A DNA stretch of 64,000 nucleotides from Betaproteobacteria bacterium (GCA_020354125.1 CP070643.1:2048451-2112450), one strand, 5' to 3'. Positions 51,790 to 63,649 are shown, counted from the first letter of the stretch. The notes: generated by a model not told the origin, from the letters alone. A program made the numbers and translations.

Positions 51790-53790
51790 TCATAAATGCA
51801 GGAACCACCAGGTCATCAGCACGAACACGCCGATGATCATCATGAACGCATAGTGATACACGAAGCCTGACTGGACCTTGCGCGCGACCCCTGCCAGCCA
51901 TGCGACCAGTTTCGCTGATCCGTTGACCAGCACGCCATCGATGACGCCGACGTCGCCGAAGCGCCACAAGCCGCCACCGACAGAACGCGCGCCACCGGCA
52001 AAGAACCAGTCATTGAAGCGATCCATGTAGTACTTCTGGTCAAGCAGGTTATACAACGGCCTGACAGCACTCTGGATCTTTGCCGGAATATCCGGACGGC
52101 GCAGATAGAGATACCAGGCAAGCGCGACGCCTGCCGCGGCGAGCCAGAAAGGTACAGTTGCGAATCCGTGCAGGCCCATGGCAAGCCAGCCATGAAAGTG
52201 CTCACCGATTTTGCCAACAACATCGTGCTTGGACAGTACCTGCAGACTGTCACCGAAGTATCCGCCAAACAAAAGCGGCCCGATCGCAATCGCGCCAACA
52301 ACAATCGAAGGCACAGCCAGCGCCACTAGTGGCCACCAGACGACGGCGGGTGACTCATGGGGATCAACCGGTCCATGATGCGCGTGCGCGTCATCCCCGT
52401 GTTGCGCATCGCTCGAACCATGCACCTCGAATCGCGGCTTGCCTTCGAACACCAGGAAGTACATTCTGAAGCTGTACAGGGCAGTGATGAAGACGCCGAC
52501 CGTCACTGCGATCCAGGCCAACCCGGCAGCCGGCGTCTTGGATAAGTGCACCGCCTCGATGATGCTTTCCTTGGAATAGAACCCGGAGAAAAACGGGAAT
52601 CCGATCAACGCCAGTGAGCCGATCAGGGATGTAATCCAGGTGATTGGCATGCGCCGCCGCAGCCCGCCCATGTGACGCATATCCTGGTCGTGGTGCATGC
52701 CGATGATGACCGAACCCGCCGCCAGAAACAGCAACGCCTTGAAGAAAGCGTGGGTCATCAAATGAAAGATTGCGACCGAGTAAGCCGACGCGCCAAGCGC
52801 CACGGTCATATAACCGAGTTGTGACAGAGTCGAATAGGCAACGACACGCTTGATATCGTTCTGCACAATACCCAGCAGGCCCATGAACAACGCTGTGATC
52901 GCGCCGATGATCAGAATCAGTGACAGCGCGGTTTCGGACAACTCATACAACGGCGACATGCGCGCCACCATGAAGATGCCGGCGGTCACCATCGTTGCCG
53001 CGTGGATCAATGCCGAGATCGGCGTTGGGCCCTCCATTGAATCCGGCAGCCAGACATGCAAGGGAAACTGGGCGGACTTGCCCATCGCGCCGATAAACAG
53101 GCAGATACATATCGCGGTAATCAGCGGCCACTGCACGCCGATCTCGGCGCCGATACGTTCGGTCGCCTTGCCCGGCGCGAGCGCAAAGACTTCGCCATAA
53201 TCGAGGCTGCCGAAATACACCAGTACCAACGCAATACCGAGAATGAATCCAAAGTCGCCAACGCGGTTGACGAGGAAGGCCTTGAGATTAGCGTAGATCG
53301 CGGTGGGCCGCGTGTACCAGAATCCGATGAGCAGATAGGACACCAGGCCAACCGCCTCCCAGCCGAAAAACAGCTGGAGAAAGTTGTTACTCATCACCAG
53401 CATCATCATCGAAAAAGTGAAAAGCGAGATGTAGCTGAAGAAGCGCTGATAACCGGGATCATCGGCCATGTAGCCGATGGTGTAGATGTGCACCATCAAC
53501 GAGACAAACGTCACCACCAACATCATGGTCGCGGAAAGTTCGTCGATCAGGAATCCGATCTCGAAACGCATCCCGCCACTGGTAGCCCAGGTATAGACGG
53601 TGCCGTTGAACAGGTTGCCGTCCATGACATCGCGCAAAGCAATCGCCGAGGCGATCATCGACAGCGCTACGCCAATGATGGTGACCCAGTGCGCCCCTGC
53701 ACGACCGATCTGGCGGCCGAAAAGTCCGGCGGTGATGGCGCCAGCCAAGGGAGCAAGGGCGGCAACGAGACAAACCGACATCATGTTCAT
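51790..53790 (-). CDS. nuoL: NADH-quinone oxidoreductase subunit L
   Basis: 666-residue largest antiporter-like subunit of complex I, with the long lateral helix region toward the C-terminus. FGWEAVGLVSYLLIGFWYTR and AMGKSAQFPLHVWLPDSMEGP carry the conserved Glu and Lys residues. A His-rich loop (DAQHGDDAHAHHGPVD, near residue 455) precedes the C-terminal helices. Follows nuoK after a short gap. Confidence 0.96.
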   Translation of the reverse strand: MNMMSVCLVAALAPLAGAITAGLFGRQIGRAGAHWVTIIGVALSMIASAIALRDVMDGNLFNGTVYTWATSGGMRFEIGFLIDELSATMMLVVTFVSLMVHIYTIGYMADDPGYQRFFSYISLFTFSMMMLVMSNNFLQLFFGWEAVGLVSYLLIGFWYTRPTAIYANLKAFLVNRVGDFGFILGIALVLVYFGSLDYGEVFALAPGKATERIGAEIGVQWPLITAICICLFIGAMGKSAQFPLHVWLPDSMEGPTPISALIHAATMVTAGIFMVARMSPLYELSETALSLILIIGAITALFMGLLGIVQNDIKRVVAYSTLSQLGYMTVALGASAYSVAIFHLMTHAFFKALLFLAAGSVIIGMHHDQDMRHMGGLRRRMPITWITSLIGSLALIGFPFFSGFYSKESIIEAVHLSKTPAAGLAWIAVTVGVFITALYSFRMYFLVFEGKPRFEVHGSSDAQHGDDAHAHHGPVDPHESPAVVWWPLVALAVPSIVVGAIAIGPLLFGGYFGDSLQVLSKHDVVGKIGEHFHGWLAMGLHGFATVPFWLAAAGVALAWYLYLRRPDIPAKIQSAVRPLYNLLDQKYYMDRFNDWFFAGGARSVGGGLWRFGDVGVIDGVLVNGSAKLVAWLAGVARKVQSGFVYHYAFMMIIGVFVLMTWWFLHL

Positions 53791-53800
53791 GATCGCTGCA

Positions 53801-54106
53801 TCACCCCTTTAACTGGTCCAGATCATCGACGTTGATCGAGTGGATGTTACGGAACAGCACCACCAGAATAGCCAGCCCAATGGCCGACTCGGCCGCAGCA
53901 ACCGTGAGAATGAAGAAGACGAAGACCTGGCCGGCGATATCCTGAAGAAAATGCGAAAAAGCAATGAAGTTCAGGTTGACGGCGAGCAGCATCAGCTCGA
54001 TCGCCATCAACACAATAATCACGTTCTTGCGGTTCAGGAAAATGCCGACGACACTGATCGAGAACAGGATGGCGCCAAGTATCAGGTAATGTGAAAGCGA
54101 GATCAC
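53801..54106 (-). CDS. nuoK: NADH-quinone oxidoreductase subunit K
   Basis: 101 residues with three membrane spans, the usual length. The two membrane Glu residues of the E-channel are in [18 protein letters not shown] and [18 protein letters not shown]. Its start overlaps the nuoJ stop by four bases. Confidence 0.96.
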   Translation of the reverse strand: MISLSHYLILGAILFSISVVGIFLNRKNVIIVLMAIELMLLAVNLNFIAFSHFLQDIAGQVFVFFILTVAAAESAIGLAILVVLFRNIHSINVDDLDQLKG

Positions 54107-54723
54107 GATGCCGCTCCGCTATCGCCCTTGTCAGACGGCATCGACACCAACCTGACCCGGTTTGCACGGCGCGCAGAGATCTGTCTGGAAGGCACCTGAT
54201 ACTTGTTGTCCTTGCGCTTGCGCAAAGTCAGGCCGATCGCCGCGACAATGGCGACAAGCAGTATTACTGCCGCAATCTCGAAGGCGTAAACATATTCCGT
54301 ATAGAGCACCTCGCCCAGCGCGCGTGTGTTGCTGTAGTCCGGGTCAGCTGCTGGCGGCTTGGGCATCTGCGCAAGGCTAAAATAGCGACCACCGAGAATG
54401 ACCGCCATCTCCAGCACCATGACCCCGGCAACAACCAGCGCCGGTACCAGATAGTCCCAGTAGCCTTCCCGCAAGCGGTCGAGGTTGATATCCAACATCA
54501 TCACCACGAACAGGAACAACACCATCACCGCGCCGACATAAACGAGCACCAGGGCGATGGCGAGAAACTCCGCCTCAAGGAGCAGCCACAGCGCGGCCGC
54601 CGTGAAAAAAGCCAGCACCAGCGACAGCGCCGAGTGCACCGGATTGCGTGCCGTGATCACTCGCAGCGCAGCCAACACCAGGATCAGGGCAAAGAAATAG
54701 AAAGCAGCTTTCTCAAAGTCCAT
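54103..54723 (-). CDS. nuoJ: NADH-quinone oxidoreductase subunit J
   Basis: 206 residues with five membrane spans and a basic cytoplasmic tail (residues ~170-206). The segment [20 protein letters not shown] near residue 58 is the conserved third span with the pi-bulge region of complex I. It overlaps nuoK by four bases and lies 90 bases after nuoI. Confidence 0.95.
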   Translation of the reverse strand: MDFEKAAFYFFALILVLAALRVITARNPVHSALSLVLAFFTAAALWLLLEAEFLAIALVLVYVGAVMVLFLFVVMMLDINLDRLREGYWDYLVPALVVAGVMVLEMAVILGGRYFSLAQMPKPPAADPDYSNTRALGEVLYTEYVYAFEIAAVILLVAIVAAIGLTLRKRKDNKYQVPSRQISARRANRVRLVSMPSDKGDSGAAS

Positions 54724-54813
54724 TTTATTTACCGGCGCGCGATGTTCTGATCAAAGCCGCTGCGAAACGCAGCATGGTGGCAACGGTTCGACTAGCATCA
54801 GGGTTGCTGAGGC

Positions 54814-55305
54814 TCATCGATAACTCGCATCTTCGGCACGATCCTTGGCAATCTGCTCTTCGTATCGATCGCCAATCGCAAGTAACATTTCCTTGGTGTA
54901 AACAAGGTCACCGCGTCGCTCGCCGTGATACTCAAGAATGCGCGTTTCAACAATTGAATCTACCGGGCACGACTCCTCGCAGAATCCGCAGAAAATACAC
55001 TTGGTCAGATCGATGTCGTAGCGCGTGGTACGCCGCGTGCCATCGTCACGTTTCTCCGATTCGATGGTTATTGCCAGCGCCGGGCAGACTGCCTCGCACA
55101 GCTTGCAGGCAATGCAACGCTCTTCGCCGTTGGGGTATCGTCGCAGTGCATGTAATCCGCGGAAACGCGGGCTCTGTGGCGTCTTCTCCTCCGGAAACTG
55201 AACCGTGATCTTTGGCGTCAGAAAATACCTGCCGGTGAGCATCAAGCCCTTGACGAGTTCAAACAGGAGGAAAGTGCGAAACAAATCGCGAATTCGCTGA
55301 ATCAT
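54814..55305 (-). CDS. nuoI: NADH-quinone oxidoreductase subunit I
   Basis: 163-residue subunit of the peripheral arm with two [4Fe-4S] clusters (N6a, N6b) bound by [12 protein letters not shown] (near residue 60) and [12 protein letters not shown] (near residue 99). It passes electrons from NuoG toward NuoB. The start region has been tandemly duplicated (55303-55336). Confidence 0.97.
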   Translation of the reverse strand: MIQRIRDLFRTFLLFELVKGLMLTGRYFLTPKITVQFPEEKTPQSPRFRGLHALRRYPNGEERCIACKLCEAVCPALAITIESEKRDDGTRRTTRYDIDLTKCIFCGFCEESCPVDSIVETRILEYHGERRGDLVYTKEMLLAIGDRYEEQIAKDRAEDASYR

Positions 55306-55336
55306 GTTTGCTCTCTCACCATGTTTGTTCTCTTAC
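55303..55336. repeat. 17-bp tandem duplication between nuoH and nuoI
   Basis: CATGTTTGYTCTCTYAC occurs twice head to tail (55303-55319 and 55320-55336), differing at two positions. One copy carries the nuoI ATG with its GAGAG ribosome site on the minus strand, and the other the nuoH stop codon. Confidence 0.88.
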
Positions 55337-56352
55337 CATGGCCACCAGCTCATGCGCATGAGAATGCCGATCAACAGAAGCCAGACAATGGTTAACGGAA
55401 TGAAGACCTTCCACCCAAGCCGCATGATCTGGTCGTAGCGATAACGCGGGAAAGTGGCGCGGAACCAGAGAAAGCAGAACAACAGGAATGCGATTTTGGC
55501 CGCAAACCAAGGGAAGCCATCCGGCAGTCCGGGAACCGGTGACAACCAGCCGCCCAAAAACATCAGCGCGGCGAGCGCTGAGACCAGAATCATGTTGGCG
55601 TACTCAGCCAGGAAGAACACGGCAAACGCGGTACCGGAATACTCGACATGAAAACCGGCAACGATTTCCGATTCGCCTTCCGCTACATCAAACGGTGCCC
55701 GGTTGGTTTCGGCAACGGCCGAAATGAAGTACACGACGAACATCGGGAACAATGGGATCAGATTCCATCCCAATACGCCCAGGTCGGTGCGCTGCGCATC
55801 GACAATCACCGATAGATTCAGGCTGCCTGACATCATCAAAACGCAGACCAGCGCAAACCCCATGGCGATTTCGTACGCCACGATCTGTGCTGCGGAACGC
55901 ATCGCGCCGAGAAAGGCATATTTCGAATTGGAAGCCCAGCCCGCGACGATCACGCCATACACGCCCATCGAGGTAATCGCCAAGACGTAGAGTATTCCGG
56001 CATCGATATTGGACACCACCGCACCATCGGTGAATGGAACCACCGCCCACGCAGCGAGTGCTGGCATCAGTGACAACACGGGCGCAGTGATGAACAAGAA
56101 CTTGTTGGCGCCGGTCGGAACGATGACTTCCTTGACCAGCAACTTGAGCACGTCGGCGAACGGTTGGAACAAACCTTTCGGTCCGACCCGGTTGGGACCA
56201 AGCCGCAGCTGCATATAACCGATGACTTTTCGCTCGGCCAGTGTCAGGTAGGCAACACACAGGGTAACGACTATGACGATTGCCACAATCTTTGCCAGTG
56301 TCCATAGCGTCACCGCGGCCGGTGTTCCGATCATGTCCGCAAGCCATTCCAT
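55333..56352 (-). CDS. nuoH: NADH-quinone oxidoreductase subunit H
   Basis: 339-residue membrane subunit of complex I with eight spans, forming the quinone-entry region. [20 protein letters not shown] near residue 40 and [20 protein letters not shown] near residue 215 are hallmark segments. Its start shares one base with the nuoG stop (TGATG). Confidence 0.97.
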   Translation of the reverse strand: MEWLADMIGTPAAVTLWTLAKIVAIVIVVTLCVAYLTLAERKVIGYMQLRLGPNRVGPKGLFQPFADVLKLLVKEVIVPTGANKFLFITAPVLSLMPALAAWAVVPFTDGAVVSNIDAGILYVLAITSMGVYGVIVAGWASNSKYAFLGAMRSAAQIVAYEIAMGFALVCVLMMSGSLNLSVIVDAQRTDLGVLGWNLIPLFPMFVVYFISAVAETNRAPFDVAEGESEIVAGFHVEYSGTAFAVFFLAEYANMILVSALAALMFLGGWLSPVPGLPDGFPWFAAKIAFLLFCFLWFRATFPRYRYDQIMRLGWKVFIPLTIVWLLLIGILMRMSWWPW

Positions 56353-58736
56353 CAGCTGCTGATCTCCGCGGTGCTGGAAACGCGCTCGACAGTCAGTGCA
56401 GAGTACGGTGCGCCAAGCTGCATGGTCGCTTCATTCGCAGCGGCAACGCGAACACAATCGTCAGGCAGCCGGTCATCACGCTGACAGACCAGAATTGCTT
56501 CGCCGCCATCCTGAGTAACGCGAACCTGTTCGCCCGGGTGCAGCTGCAGCCGCTCCATCAAACGTCCGTTCATCCAGGCGCCACTTACGTCGGCATCGCG
56601 CGTGAGCTGCAACGACTGTGCACGCCGGACAATACCATCGGTGTGATAAACGGGCACCTCTGCGATACGCTCCAGTGCCGCTGCCTGTCCTGCTCCAGCG
56701 GCCTGTTGGGGCAGGGGATGCGACGCAGCACCTGCATCATTGTTCAGTCGGCTTGCCACGTCACCCGCCTCGGCAGCCATTTCCTTACGCACGTCTTCAA
56801 TGGTTTCGTATTCGAATCCGCCGAGCCGCAGCAGATTTCCCAGCACGCGCAGTACCTTCCAGGCCGGACGCGTGTCGCCGAGCGGCGGAACGACACCGTT
56901 GAACTGCTGGGCTCGACCTTCAAGGTTGACGAAGGTGCCGGCGGTTTCAGTAAATGGCGCGATCGGCAACAGCACCTGGGCATAGTCAAGCGCGTGATGC
57001 TTGAATGGCGACATTGCCACCACCAGCTCGGCGGTATGCATCGCCGCGGTGGCAGCACGTGGCATCGCGCAGTCCAGTTCGACTTCGGTATGCAGCAAGA
57101 AGTACGCTTTCAGCGGTTTCTCGATCATCTCGCGCGCGTTGTATCCTGCGCCCGGCGCCGGAATGGCGCCGCTAACATAACCGCCAACGCTATTCGCACC
57201 GTCACCAAGAAAACCGGTGCGACAGCCGGTAAGGGAGCTGAGCAAGTTCGCCAGTCTGCGGATACGTGAGCGTTCCGGGCCGTGTTGCACCAGGTTGCCG
57301 AGCAATATCGCCTTGCTCTCGCCGCTCGTCAAACTATCGGCGATCTGCTTGGCGCCGTCGTTAACGACCGCGTCCGTTGCTTCAGCCGGCACCGCAACGC
57401 CGTTGTGCTCGGCCGCCGCTTTGACCACCGCGGCGACTGTGTCAGCAATGCGACTCGGCGCAACAATGATCCGCCCGTGAGTGCGAACCAGGAAATCATC
57501 ACCAACCGAACTAATAACGTTCAAGTGGGCGGCGTTTTTTCGGACCGCCTGACGAATACGCTGCGCCAGCAGAGGATGCTCCTTGCGCAGGTTTGAACCG
57601 ATCAACAATATCCGGTCGAGCCCGTTCAACTCGGCGACTTTCATGCCCAACCAGGGAACGGCGCCACCAGGCCCATCGTCGTCAGTGAAATCAACCTGCC
57701 TGAGACGAAAGTCAACATGACTACTGCCGACGGAACGCAGCAGTTTCTGCAGCAAGAACAGTTCTTCCGACGTTGATTGGGCAGTAGCAAGCGCGCCGAC
57801 GGAGGCCGCACCATGTGCTTCACTCACGCGAGACAGCTCACTCGCGACATATTCGAGCGCTGTTGCCCAGTCAACGTCAACCCAGTTTCCGTCGCGCTTG
57901 ACCATTGGCGACGTCAAGCGCTGTTCCGAATCCAGAGCTTCGTAGGAAAAACGGTCGCGATCCGACAGCCAGCACTCGTTGATCTCTTCGTTCTCGCGCG
58001 GCAAAACCCGCTTCACCCGGTCTTGCATAACCTGCACGACGAGGTTTGCACCAAGGCTGTCGTGCGCAGCAATCGAACGGCGGCGTGAAAGCTCCCAGGT
58101 GCGGGCCGAGTAGCGAAACGGTTTTGACGTCAGCGCGCCAACAGGACAGACATCGATCATGTTGCCGGACAACTCGGAGTCCACCGTGTGGCCGACAAAC
58201 GCCATGATTTCAGAATGCTCCCCGCGACCGGCCATGCCGAGTTCCATGACCCCCGCAATCTCCTGACCGAAACGCACGCAGCGCGTGCAATGAATGCAGC
58301 GCGCCATCTCCTCGGCAGAGACCAGCGGTCCGAGATCCTTGTGAGCGACGACGCGCTTGTTCTCGTTGAATCGCGAACTCGAGCCACCGTAACCAACAGC
58401 AAGGTCCTGCAACTGACACTCACCGCCCTGATCGCAAATCGGACAGTCAAGCGGATGGTTGATGAGCAGGAATTCCATCACCCCCTTCTGCGCTTGAATA
58501 GCGACCTCGGAATGCGTCCAGACTTTCATTCCCTCGGTCACCGGTGTGGCGCAGGCCGGCAACGGTTTCGGCGCCTTCTCAACTTGAACCAGACACATGC
58601 GGCAGTTGGCGGCGATCGAGAGTTTGCTGTGATAGCAAAAGTGCGGAATATAGATGCCAAGCTTGTTGGCAGCATCCATCACCGTGCTGTGTTCAGCCAC
58701 CTCGACTGACTTGCCGTCGACTTCCAGGGTAATCAT
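56352..58736 (-). CDS. nuoG: NADH-quinone oxidoreductase subunit G
   Basis: 794 residues from the ATG at 58736; a frame open to 58961 overlaps nuoF and is rejected. Iron-sulfur ligands are visible in order: [2Fe-2S] [17 protein letters not shown], the His-Cys cluster in [18 protein letters not shown], and [16 protein letters not shown]. The rest is the molybdopterin-enzyme-like domain, which carries no cofactor in complex I. It follows nuoF by four bases. Confidence 0.95.
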   Translation of the reverse strand: MITLEVDGKSVEVAEHSTVMDAANKLGIYIPHFCYHSKLSIAANCRMCLVQVEKAPKPLPACATPVTEGMKVWTHSEVAIQAQKGVMEFLLINHPLDCPICDQGGECQLQDLAVGYGGSSSRFNENKRVVAHKDLGPLVSAEEMARCIHCTRCVRFGQEIAGVMELGMAGRGEHSEIMAFVGHTVDSELSGNMIDVCPVGALTSKPFRYSARTWELSRRRSIAAHDSLGANLVVQVMQDRVKRVLPRENEEINECWLSDRDRFSYEALDSEQRLTSPMVKRDGNWVDVDWATALEYVASELSRVSEAHGAASVGALATAQSTSEELFLLQKLLRSVGSSHVDFRLRQVDFTDDDGPGGAVPWLGMKVAELNGLDRILLIGSNLRKEHPLLAQRIRQAVRKNAAHLNVISSVGDDFLVRTHGRIIVAPSRIADTVAAVVKAAAEHNGVAVPAEATDAVVNDGAKQIADSLTSGESKAILLGNLVQHGPERSRIRRLANLLSSLTGCRTGFLGDGANSVGGYVSGAIPAPGAGYNAREMIEKPLKAYFLLHTEVELDCAMPRAATAAMHTAELVVAMSPFKHHALDYAQVLLPIAPFTETAGTFVNLEGRAQQFNGVVPPLGDTRPAWKVLRVLGNLLRLGGFEYETIEDVRKEMAAEAGDVASRLNNDAGAASHPLPQQAAGAGQAAALERIAEVPVYHTDGIVRRAQSLQLTRDADVSGAWMNGRLMERLQLHPGEQVRVTQDGGEAILVCQRDDRLPDDCVRVAAANEATMQLGAPYSALTVERVSSTAEISS

Positions 58737-58740
58737 CGGC

Positions 58741-60045
58741 TCAACCTGTCTGACATGTCTTGTTCTCGATATGGTGCTCGAACTCGTGACGGAAGTGCTT
58801 GATGAAACTCTTGACCGGAAGCGCTGCGGCGTCACCAAGTGCACAAATAGTGCGACCGGCAATGTTGTCTGCCACTGAGACGAGCACATCGAGATCGTCT
58901 GGCTCGCCCTTACCATGCTCGATGCGGTGGACCATGCGGTACAGCCACCCGGTTCCCTCACGGCACGGCGTGCATTGCCCGCAAGACTCCTCGTAATAGA
59001 AGTACGACAAGCGCTGCAGGCAGCGCACCATGCAACGCGTCTCGTCCATCACAATCACTGCCCCCGAACCAAGCATGGAACCAGCCTTGGCGATGGAGTC
59101 ATAGTCCATGTCGGTTGCCATCATGATGTCAGCCGGCAGTACCGGCATCGATGATCCACCCGGTATGACCGCCTTGAGCGCTTTGCCATCGCGCATGCCG
59201 CCGGCCATTCTGAGCAGTTCGGCAAACGGGGTGCCGAGCTTGACCTCGTAATTGCCGGGCTGCTCAACGTCTCCCGAAACGGAGAAAATCTTGGTGCCGC
59301 CATTATTCGGGCGTCCAAGATTGAGAAACGCATCGCCACCATTCAGGATCAGCCAGGGAACGGCGGCGAAGGTCTCCGTGTTGTTGATCGTGGTGGGTTT
59401 GCCGTAAAGGCCGTAACTGGCCGGAAACGGCGGTTTGAATCTGGGTTGGCCCTTTTTGCCTTCCAGCGATTCCAGCAAAGCCGTTTCCTCGCCGCAGATG
59501 TACGCCCCCCAACCATGATGGGCATGCAGTTCGAAATCGAAACCCGAGCCAAGGATGTTGCTACCCAGATAGCCCGCGGCGCGCGCTTCCTCCAGGGCTT
59601 CTTCGAAGCGTTCGTAGACTTCCCAGATCTCACCGTGAATATAGTTGTATCCGAGCGAGATACCCATCGCATAGGCTGCGATCGCCATGCCTTCAATAAC
59701 AACGTGCGGGTTATAGCGCAGGATATCGCGATCCTTGAACGTGCCCGGTTCGCCCTCGTCCGAGTTGCATACCAGATACTTGACGCCGTCATAGCCGCGC
59801 GGCATGAAACTCCACTTCAGTCCGGTCGGGAAACCAGCGCCACCGCGCCCACGCAACGCTGACTTCTTGACCTCCGCGACGACGTCCTCGGGCGGTATGC
59901 GCTCACTCAGAATTTTGCGCAAAGCGGCGTAGCCGTCGCGCGACTGGTAGTCTGCGAGACGCCAGTTGAGGCCATCGAGTCCTTTCAGAATGACCGCGTC
60001 AGGGCCGTAAATGTCCTGCGGGAACGGGGGAACCGGTGCGTTCAT
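58741..60045 (-). CDS. nuoF: NADH-quinone oxidoreductase subunit F
   Basis: 434-residue NADH- and FMN-binding subunit. The FMN/NADH loop is [18 protein letters not shown] near residue 66, and the N3 [4Fe-4S] cluster is bound by [16 protein letters not shown] near residue 350. It accepts electrons from NADH. It overlaps nuoE by four bases. Confidence 0.97.
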   Translation of the reverse strand: MNAPVPPFPQDIYGPDAVILKGLDGLNWRLADYQSRDGYAALRKILSERIPPEDVVAEVKKSALRGRGGAGFPTGLKWSFMPRGYDGVKYLVCNSDEGEPGTFKDRDILRYNPHVVIEGMAIAAYAMGISLGYNYIHGEIWEVYERFEEALEEARAAGYLGSNILGSGFDFELHAHHGWGAYICGEETALLESLEGKKGQPRFKPPFPASYGLYGKPTTINNTETFAAVPWLILNGGDAFLNLGRPNNGGTKIFSVSGDVEQPGNYEVKLGTPFAELLRMAGGMRDGKALKAVIPGGSSMPVLPADIMMATDMDYDSIAKAGSMLGSGAVIVMDETRCMVRCLQRLSYFYYEESCGQCTPCREGTGWLYRMVHRIEHGKGEPDDLDVLVSVADNIAGRTICALGDAAALPVKSFIKHFRHEFEHHIENKTCQTG

Positions 60046-60536
60046 CTGTTCTTCAACTCATCCAGCAACTTGTCCAGATTGGACGGCGTCATATACGACT
60101 TCATCTGTCTGTCATTGACGATGCATACAGGGGCATCAACACAAGCGCCCATGCACTCTCCTTCCTTGAGAGTGAAGCGGCCATCGGCGCTGGTCTGATT
60201 AAAATCGATCTGCAGTTTCTTTTTCAGATGTTCTGCTGCTTCCTCGGCGCCGCGCAGCGCACACGGCAGGTTGGTGCAGATGGTGATCTTGAACTGCCCC
60301 GGTTTCTCGAGGTTGTACATGCCGTAAAAAGTCGCCACTTCCCAAACGGCGATTGGAGGCATGTCAAGGTAGGAGGCAACAAACTCGATGATGTCTTCGG
60401 AAATCCAGCTCTTTTCCTGTTGCGCGATGGCCAGTGCCGACATCACTGCCGATGACCTCCGATCGGCTGGATACTTGGCGATCTCCCGGTCGATTCTGGC
60501 GAGGGACTCGGCGCTGAGTACGGTTGCTACGCTCAC
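60042..60536 (-). CDS. nuoE: NADH-quinone oxidoreductase subunit E
   Basis: 164-residue thioredoxin-like subunit with the N1a [2Fe-2S] cluster. Ligand Cys are in ICTNLPCAL near residue 84 and [12 protein letters not shown] near residue 128. [18 protein letters not shown] is typical of the family. Overlaps nuoD and nuoF by four bases each. Confidence 0.96.
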   Translation of the reverse strand: MSVATVLSAESLARIDREIAKYPADRRSSAVMSALAIAQQEKSWISEDIIEFVASYLDMPPIAVWEVATFYGMYNLEKPGQFKITICTNLPCALRGAEEAAEHLKKKLQIDFNQTSADGRFTLKEGECMGACVDAPVCIVNDRQMKSYMTPSNLDKLLDELKNR

Positions 60537-61786
60537 CGGTCGACCTCGCCGAAAACGATGTCCTGGGTTCCGATGATTGCAACCATGTCGGCAATCATGT
60601 GCCCACGCGACATTTCATCCATCGCGGAAAGGTGGGCAAATCCCGGAGCACGAATCTTCAACCGGTACGGTTTGTTGGCTCCGTCAGAGACCAGGTAGAT
60701 ACCGAACTCGCCCTTCGGCGCTTCAACCGCCGCATACACTTCGCCGGGAGGAACGTGTACCCCTTCGGTAAACAGCTTGAAGTGGTGAATTAGCTCTTCC
60801 ATGTTGGTCTTCATCGACACCCGCGACGGAGGACAGACTTTGTGGTCATCACTCATCACCGGTCCCGGGTTGGCGCGCAACCAGTCGATGCATTGCCGAA
60901 TGATGCGATTGGACTGGCGCATTTCCTCGATGCGCACCAGATAACGGTCGTAGCAATCGCCATTGACACCGACCGGAATGTCGAAATCGACCCGGTCGTA
61001 CACGTCGTAAGGCTGTTTCTTGCGCAAATCCCAGGCGATACCGGAACCACGCAGCATCGGTCCGGTAAATCCAAGTGCGGTGGCACGCTCCGGAGTCACA
61101 ACACCAATGCTGACCGTGCGCTGCTTCCAGATACGATTATCGGTCAGCAGTGTTTCATACTCGTCAACCTTACGCGGAAAACGGGCGGTGAAGTCGTCAA
61201 TGAAGTCGAGCAGCGAGCCTTCGCGATTCGCGTTGAGCTTGTCGACCTGTTTGCGGTCGCGGAACTTTGATACCTGATACTGCGGCATCATATCCGGCAG
61301 GTCCCGGTACACGCCTCCGGGCCGATAATAGGCCGCGTGAAGGCGCGCACCCGATACCGCCTCGTAGCAGTCCATCAGGTCTTCGCGCTCGCGAAAGCAA
61401 TAAAGAAACATCGTCATCGCTCCGACATCCAGTGCGTGCGCGCCAAGCCAGAGCAGATGATTGAGAATGCGCGTAATCTCGTCGAACATGACGCGGATGT
61501 ATTGCGCGCGCAACGGGATTTCGACTTCCAGCAGCTTCTCGATCGCCATCACGTAGGCGTGCTCGCTGCACATCATTGAGACGTAATCGAGACGGTCCAT
61601 GTAGGGAACCGACTGGATGAAGGTCTTGTGCTCGGCGAGTTTCTCGGTAGCCCGATGTAACAGGCCAATATGCGGGTCGGCACGTTCGATGACTTCGCCA
61701 TCGAGCTCGAGCACAAGCCGCAGCACACCATGCGCCGCCGGATGCTGCGGTCCAAAGTTCATCGTGTAGTTGCGTACTTCAGCCAT
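60533..61786 (-). CDS. nuoD: NADH-quinone oxidoreductase subunit D
   Basis: 417-residue 49-kDa-type subunit that lines the quinone pocket with NuoB. It has [21 protein letters not shown] at the N-terminus (the His-Gly loop that faces the quinone) and GKLAEHK-like [12 protein letters not shown]. NuoD is a separate gene, unlike the nuoCD fusion of enterics. Starts at 61786 with 44 bases to nuoC. Confidence 0.97.
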   Translation of the reverse strand: MAEVRNYTMNFGPQHPAAHGVLRLVLELDGEVIERADPHIGLLHRATEKLAEHKTFIQSVPYMDRLDYVSMMCSEHAYVMAIEKLLEVEIPLRAQYIRVMFDEITRILNHLLWLGAHALDVGAMTMFLYCFREREDLMDCYEAVSGARLHAAYYRPGGVYRDLPDMMPQYQVSKFRDRKQVDKLNANREGSLLDFIDDFTARFPRKVDEYETLLTDNRIWKQRTVSIGVVTPERATALGFTGPMLRGSGIAWDLRKKQPYDVYDRVDFDIPVGVNGDCYDRYLVRIEEMRQSNRIIRQCIDWLRANPGPVMSDDHKVCPPSRVSMKTNMEELIHHFKLFTEGVHVPPGEVYAAVEAPKGEFGIYLVSDGANKPYRLKIRAPGFAHLSAMDEMSRGHMIADMVAIIGTQDIVFGEVDR

Positions 61787-61830
61787 CGATACTCTTCACA
61801 ATCGAGAACCCGGTATGGCAAAGAGTTCGG

Positions 61831-62430
61831 CTATTCAACATCGCCATAATTTTCTTCACGCACGACGCGCGGCACGATCTCGCGTGGTTCGATGGTCACT
61901 GGCTGATAGATGACGCGTTGCTGTTCCGGGTCGTAGCGCATTTCAACGTTGCCCGACAACGGAAAATCCTTGCGGAACGGATGACCGACGAAACCATAGT
62001 CGGTCAACAGACGCCGCAAATCCGGATGACCGGTGAAAATGATCCCGAACAGATCGAACGCTTCGCGCTCGAACCAGTTGGCGCCAGGCCAAATTGAAAC
62101 AACTGAATCAATCACCGGAAAATCATCGTCTTCGCAATAGGCGCGAACACGAAGCCGCCGGTTATGCTCGATTGACAGCAGATGATAGACAACGGCAAAG
62201 CGGTTAGCGAACTTGCGCGCGCCGGCGTAGCCGCTGTAATCGACACCGCAAAGATCGATCAATTGCGAAAAACCCAACTCCGGACGGTCACGCAGCGTGA
62301 GCATGACTTCACCAAGCGTCTCGGCCGGCACAACGACGGTCAGTTCGCCAAGCGAACTGCTGACGGATTTGATATGCCCGTCCAATGCGGAGCGCAGTTG
62401 TTCTTCCAGCGACTGTAAGCGATTGTTCAT
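61831..62430 (-). CDS. nuoC: NADH-quinone oxidoreductase subunit C
   Basis: 199-residue 30-kDa-type subunit of the peripheral arm. [22 protein letters not shown] near residue 118 and the following [17 protein letters not shown] form the family signature. It is free-standing. Follows nuoB by 21 bases. Confidence 0.96.
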   Translation of the reverse strand: MNNRLQSLEEQLRSALDGHIKSVSSSLGELTVVVPAETLGEVMLTLRDRPELGFSQLIDLCGVDYSGYAGARKFANRFAVVYHLLSIEHNRRLRVRAYCEDDDFPVIDSVVSIWPGANWFEREAFDLFGIIFTGHPDLRRLLTDYGFVGHPFRKDFPLSGNVEMRYDPEQQRVIYQPVTIEPREIVPRVVREENYGDVE

Positions 62431-62451
62431 GTTTGTTTCGCGACCGGAAGA

Positions 62452-62928
62452 CTAACGAGCAATCGTATTGGTCCTGCGGATTTTGTTCTGTAACTGAATG
62501 ATTCCGTACAGAAGCGCTTCAGAGGTGGGAGGACACCCCGGAACATAGACATCGACCGGGACAATTCGATCGCAGCCGCGCACGACCGAGTAGGAATAGT
62601 GATAGTAGCCGCCTCCGTTCGCGCACGATCCCATGGAAATCACCCAACGGGGCTCCGCCATCTGGTCGTACACCTTGCGCAGCGCGGGCGCCATCTTGTT
62701 GCAAAGCGTGCCGGCAACAATCATCACGTCCGATTGCCTGGGACTGGGCCGGAAAACCACACCAAAGCGATCCAGATCATAACGGGCAGCGCCGGCGTGC
62801 ATCATCTCTACCGCGCAGCAGGCGAGGCCAAAAGTCATCGGCCACAAAGAGCCGGTGCGAGTCCAATTGATGAGGTTGTCAATCGAGGTGGTAACAAAAC
62901 CCCGCTCGGTCACACCCTGCGTGCTCAT
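62452..62928 (-). CDS. nuoB: NADH-quinone oxidoreductase subunit B
   Basis: 158 residues from the ATG at 62928 ([20 protein letters not shown]). The terminal N2 [4Fe-4S] cluster is bound by [11 protein letters not shown] (two adjacent Cys), [13 protein letters not shown] and [16 protein letters not shown]. It hands electrons to quinone. Close behind nuoA. Confidence 0.97.
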   Translation of the reverse strand: MSTQGVTERGFVTTSIDNLINWTRTGSLWPMTFGLACCAVEMMHAGAARYDLDRFGVVFRPSPRQSDVMIVAGTLCNKMAPALRKVYDQMAEPRWVISMGSCANGGGYYHYSYSVVRGCDRIVPVDVYVPGCPPTSEALLYGIIQLQNKIRRTNTIAR

Positions 62929-62941
62929 GACTTGACTCCGC

Positions 62942-63310
62942 TCAATCCCATTCGAGCGCACCTTTCTTCCACTCATAGATGAACCCGACGACTAGCAACG
63001 CCAGGAAAATCACCATGGCAACAAAACCAAACGCACCGATTTCGTCGAGCACTACCGCCCAGGGAAACAGAAAAGCGATCTCCAGATCGAAAATGATGAA
63101 CAGGATCGCTACAAGGTAGTAACGGACATCGAAACGCATGCGCGCGTCTTCGAAGGCTTCGAAACCGCATTCGTAGGGGGAAAGTTTCTCGGGATCAGGA
63201 CGGTGCACGCGCAACACCCGACTCAGCGTTGCACCAACAAGTGGCAACCCGACTCCCATTGCAAGGCCAACAGCGATAAACAACAGAATCGGGAAATACT
63301 GTTCAATCAT
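62942..63310 (-). CDS. nuoA: NADH-quinone oxidoreductase subunit A
   Basis: 122 residues from the ATG at 63310, which has GGAAGGAAG before it. Three membrane spans, with the loop segment [24 protein letters not shown] between spans one and two, the family signature with its conserved Cys and Glu. First gene of the nuoA-N operon, so the promoter lies in 63311-63511. Confidence 0.96.
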   Translation of the reverse strand: MIEQYFPILLFIAVGLAMGVGLPLVGATLSRVLRVHRPDPEKLSPYECGFEAFEDARMRFDVRYYLVAILFIIFDLEIAFLFPWAVVLDEIGAFGFVAMVIFLALLVVGFIYEWKKGALEWD

Positions 63311-63324
63311 CCGCTTCCTTCCGG

Positions 63325-63392
63325 GCACATGGTGCCGTTAGGACACCCCTAAATCCATGGTGCCACTATGGCACCTCCAAGCACATGGTGCC
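63325..63392 (-). repeat. Repeated CATGGTGCC motifs and a hairpin upstream of nuoA
   Basis: GCACATGGTGCC occurs at 63325-63336 and 63381-63392, with another CATGGTGCCAC at about 63356-63366. GGTGCCA-CTA-TGGCACC (63359-63375) forms a 7-bp hairpin. The cluster lies in the presumed leader or promoter region of the nuo operon. Its role is unknown. Confidence 0.6.
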
Positions 63393-63511
63393 ACTTTGTC
63401 AGAGCTTGACCGCAACGTACGGGATTCACTCTTGCGCCCGATTACGTGCAAGGTGCGTTGGTGCGACCCTGATACAACAACTAGTTCAACAGTAACTAGT
63501 TAGAAAATAAT

Positions 63512-63596
63512 TGGTGCCGACGGCGAGACTCGAACTCGCACGACTTTCGCCACCGCCCCCTCAAGACGGCGTGTCTACCAATTCCACCACGTCGGC
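63512..63596 (-). tRNA. tRNA-Leu (anticodon GAG)
   Basis: Read on the minus strand the gene starts GCCGACGTGGTGGAATTGGT and ends GCCGTCGGCA-CCA, with the CCA encoded. The acceptor stem GCCGACG / CGTCGGC is perfect. The anticodon loop TTGAGGG lies between CCGTC and GGCGG, giving anticodon GAG. A long variable arm confirms class II Leu. Placed between secG and nuoA, as in many gammaproteobacteria. Confidence 0.95.
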
Positions 63597-63649
63597 AAAC
63601 GTGTTCACGCGCGAAGATGAACGCCAACGCGTACCTCCGCTACGTGCTG

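Noticed and set aside
56280..57269. Long plus-strand open frame opposite nuoG
   Set aside because: Shadow of a high-GC gene on the other strand, without a family match or a ribosome site.
56352..58961. NuoG starting at 58961
   Set aside because: The extra 75 codons are antisense-like sequence within nuoF and lack any NuoG character; [17 protein letters not shown] at 58736 is the normal start.
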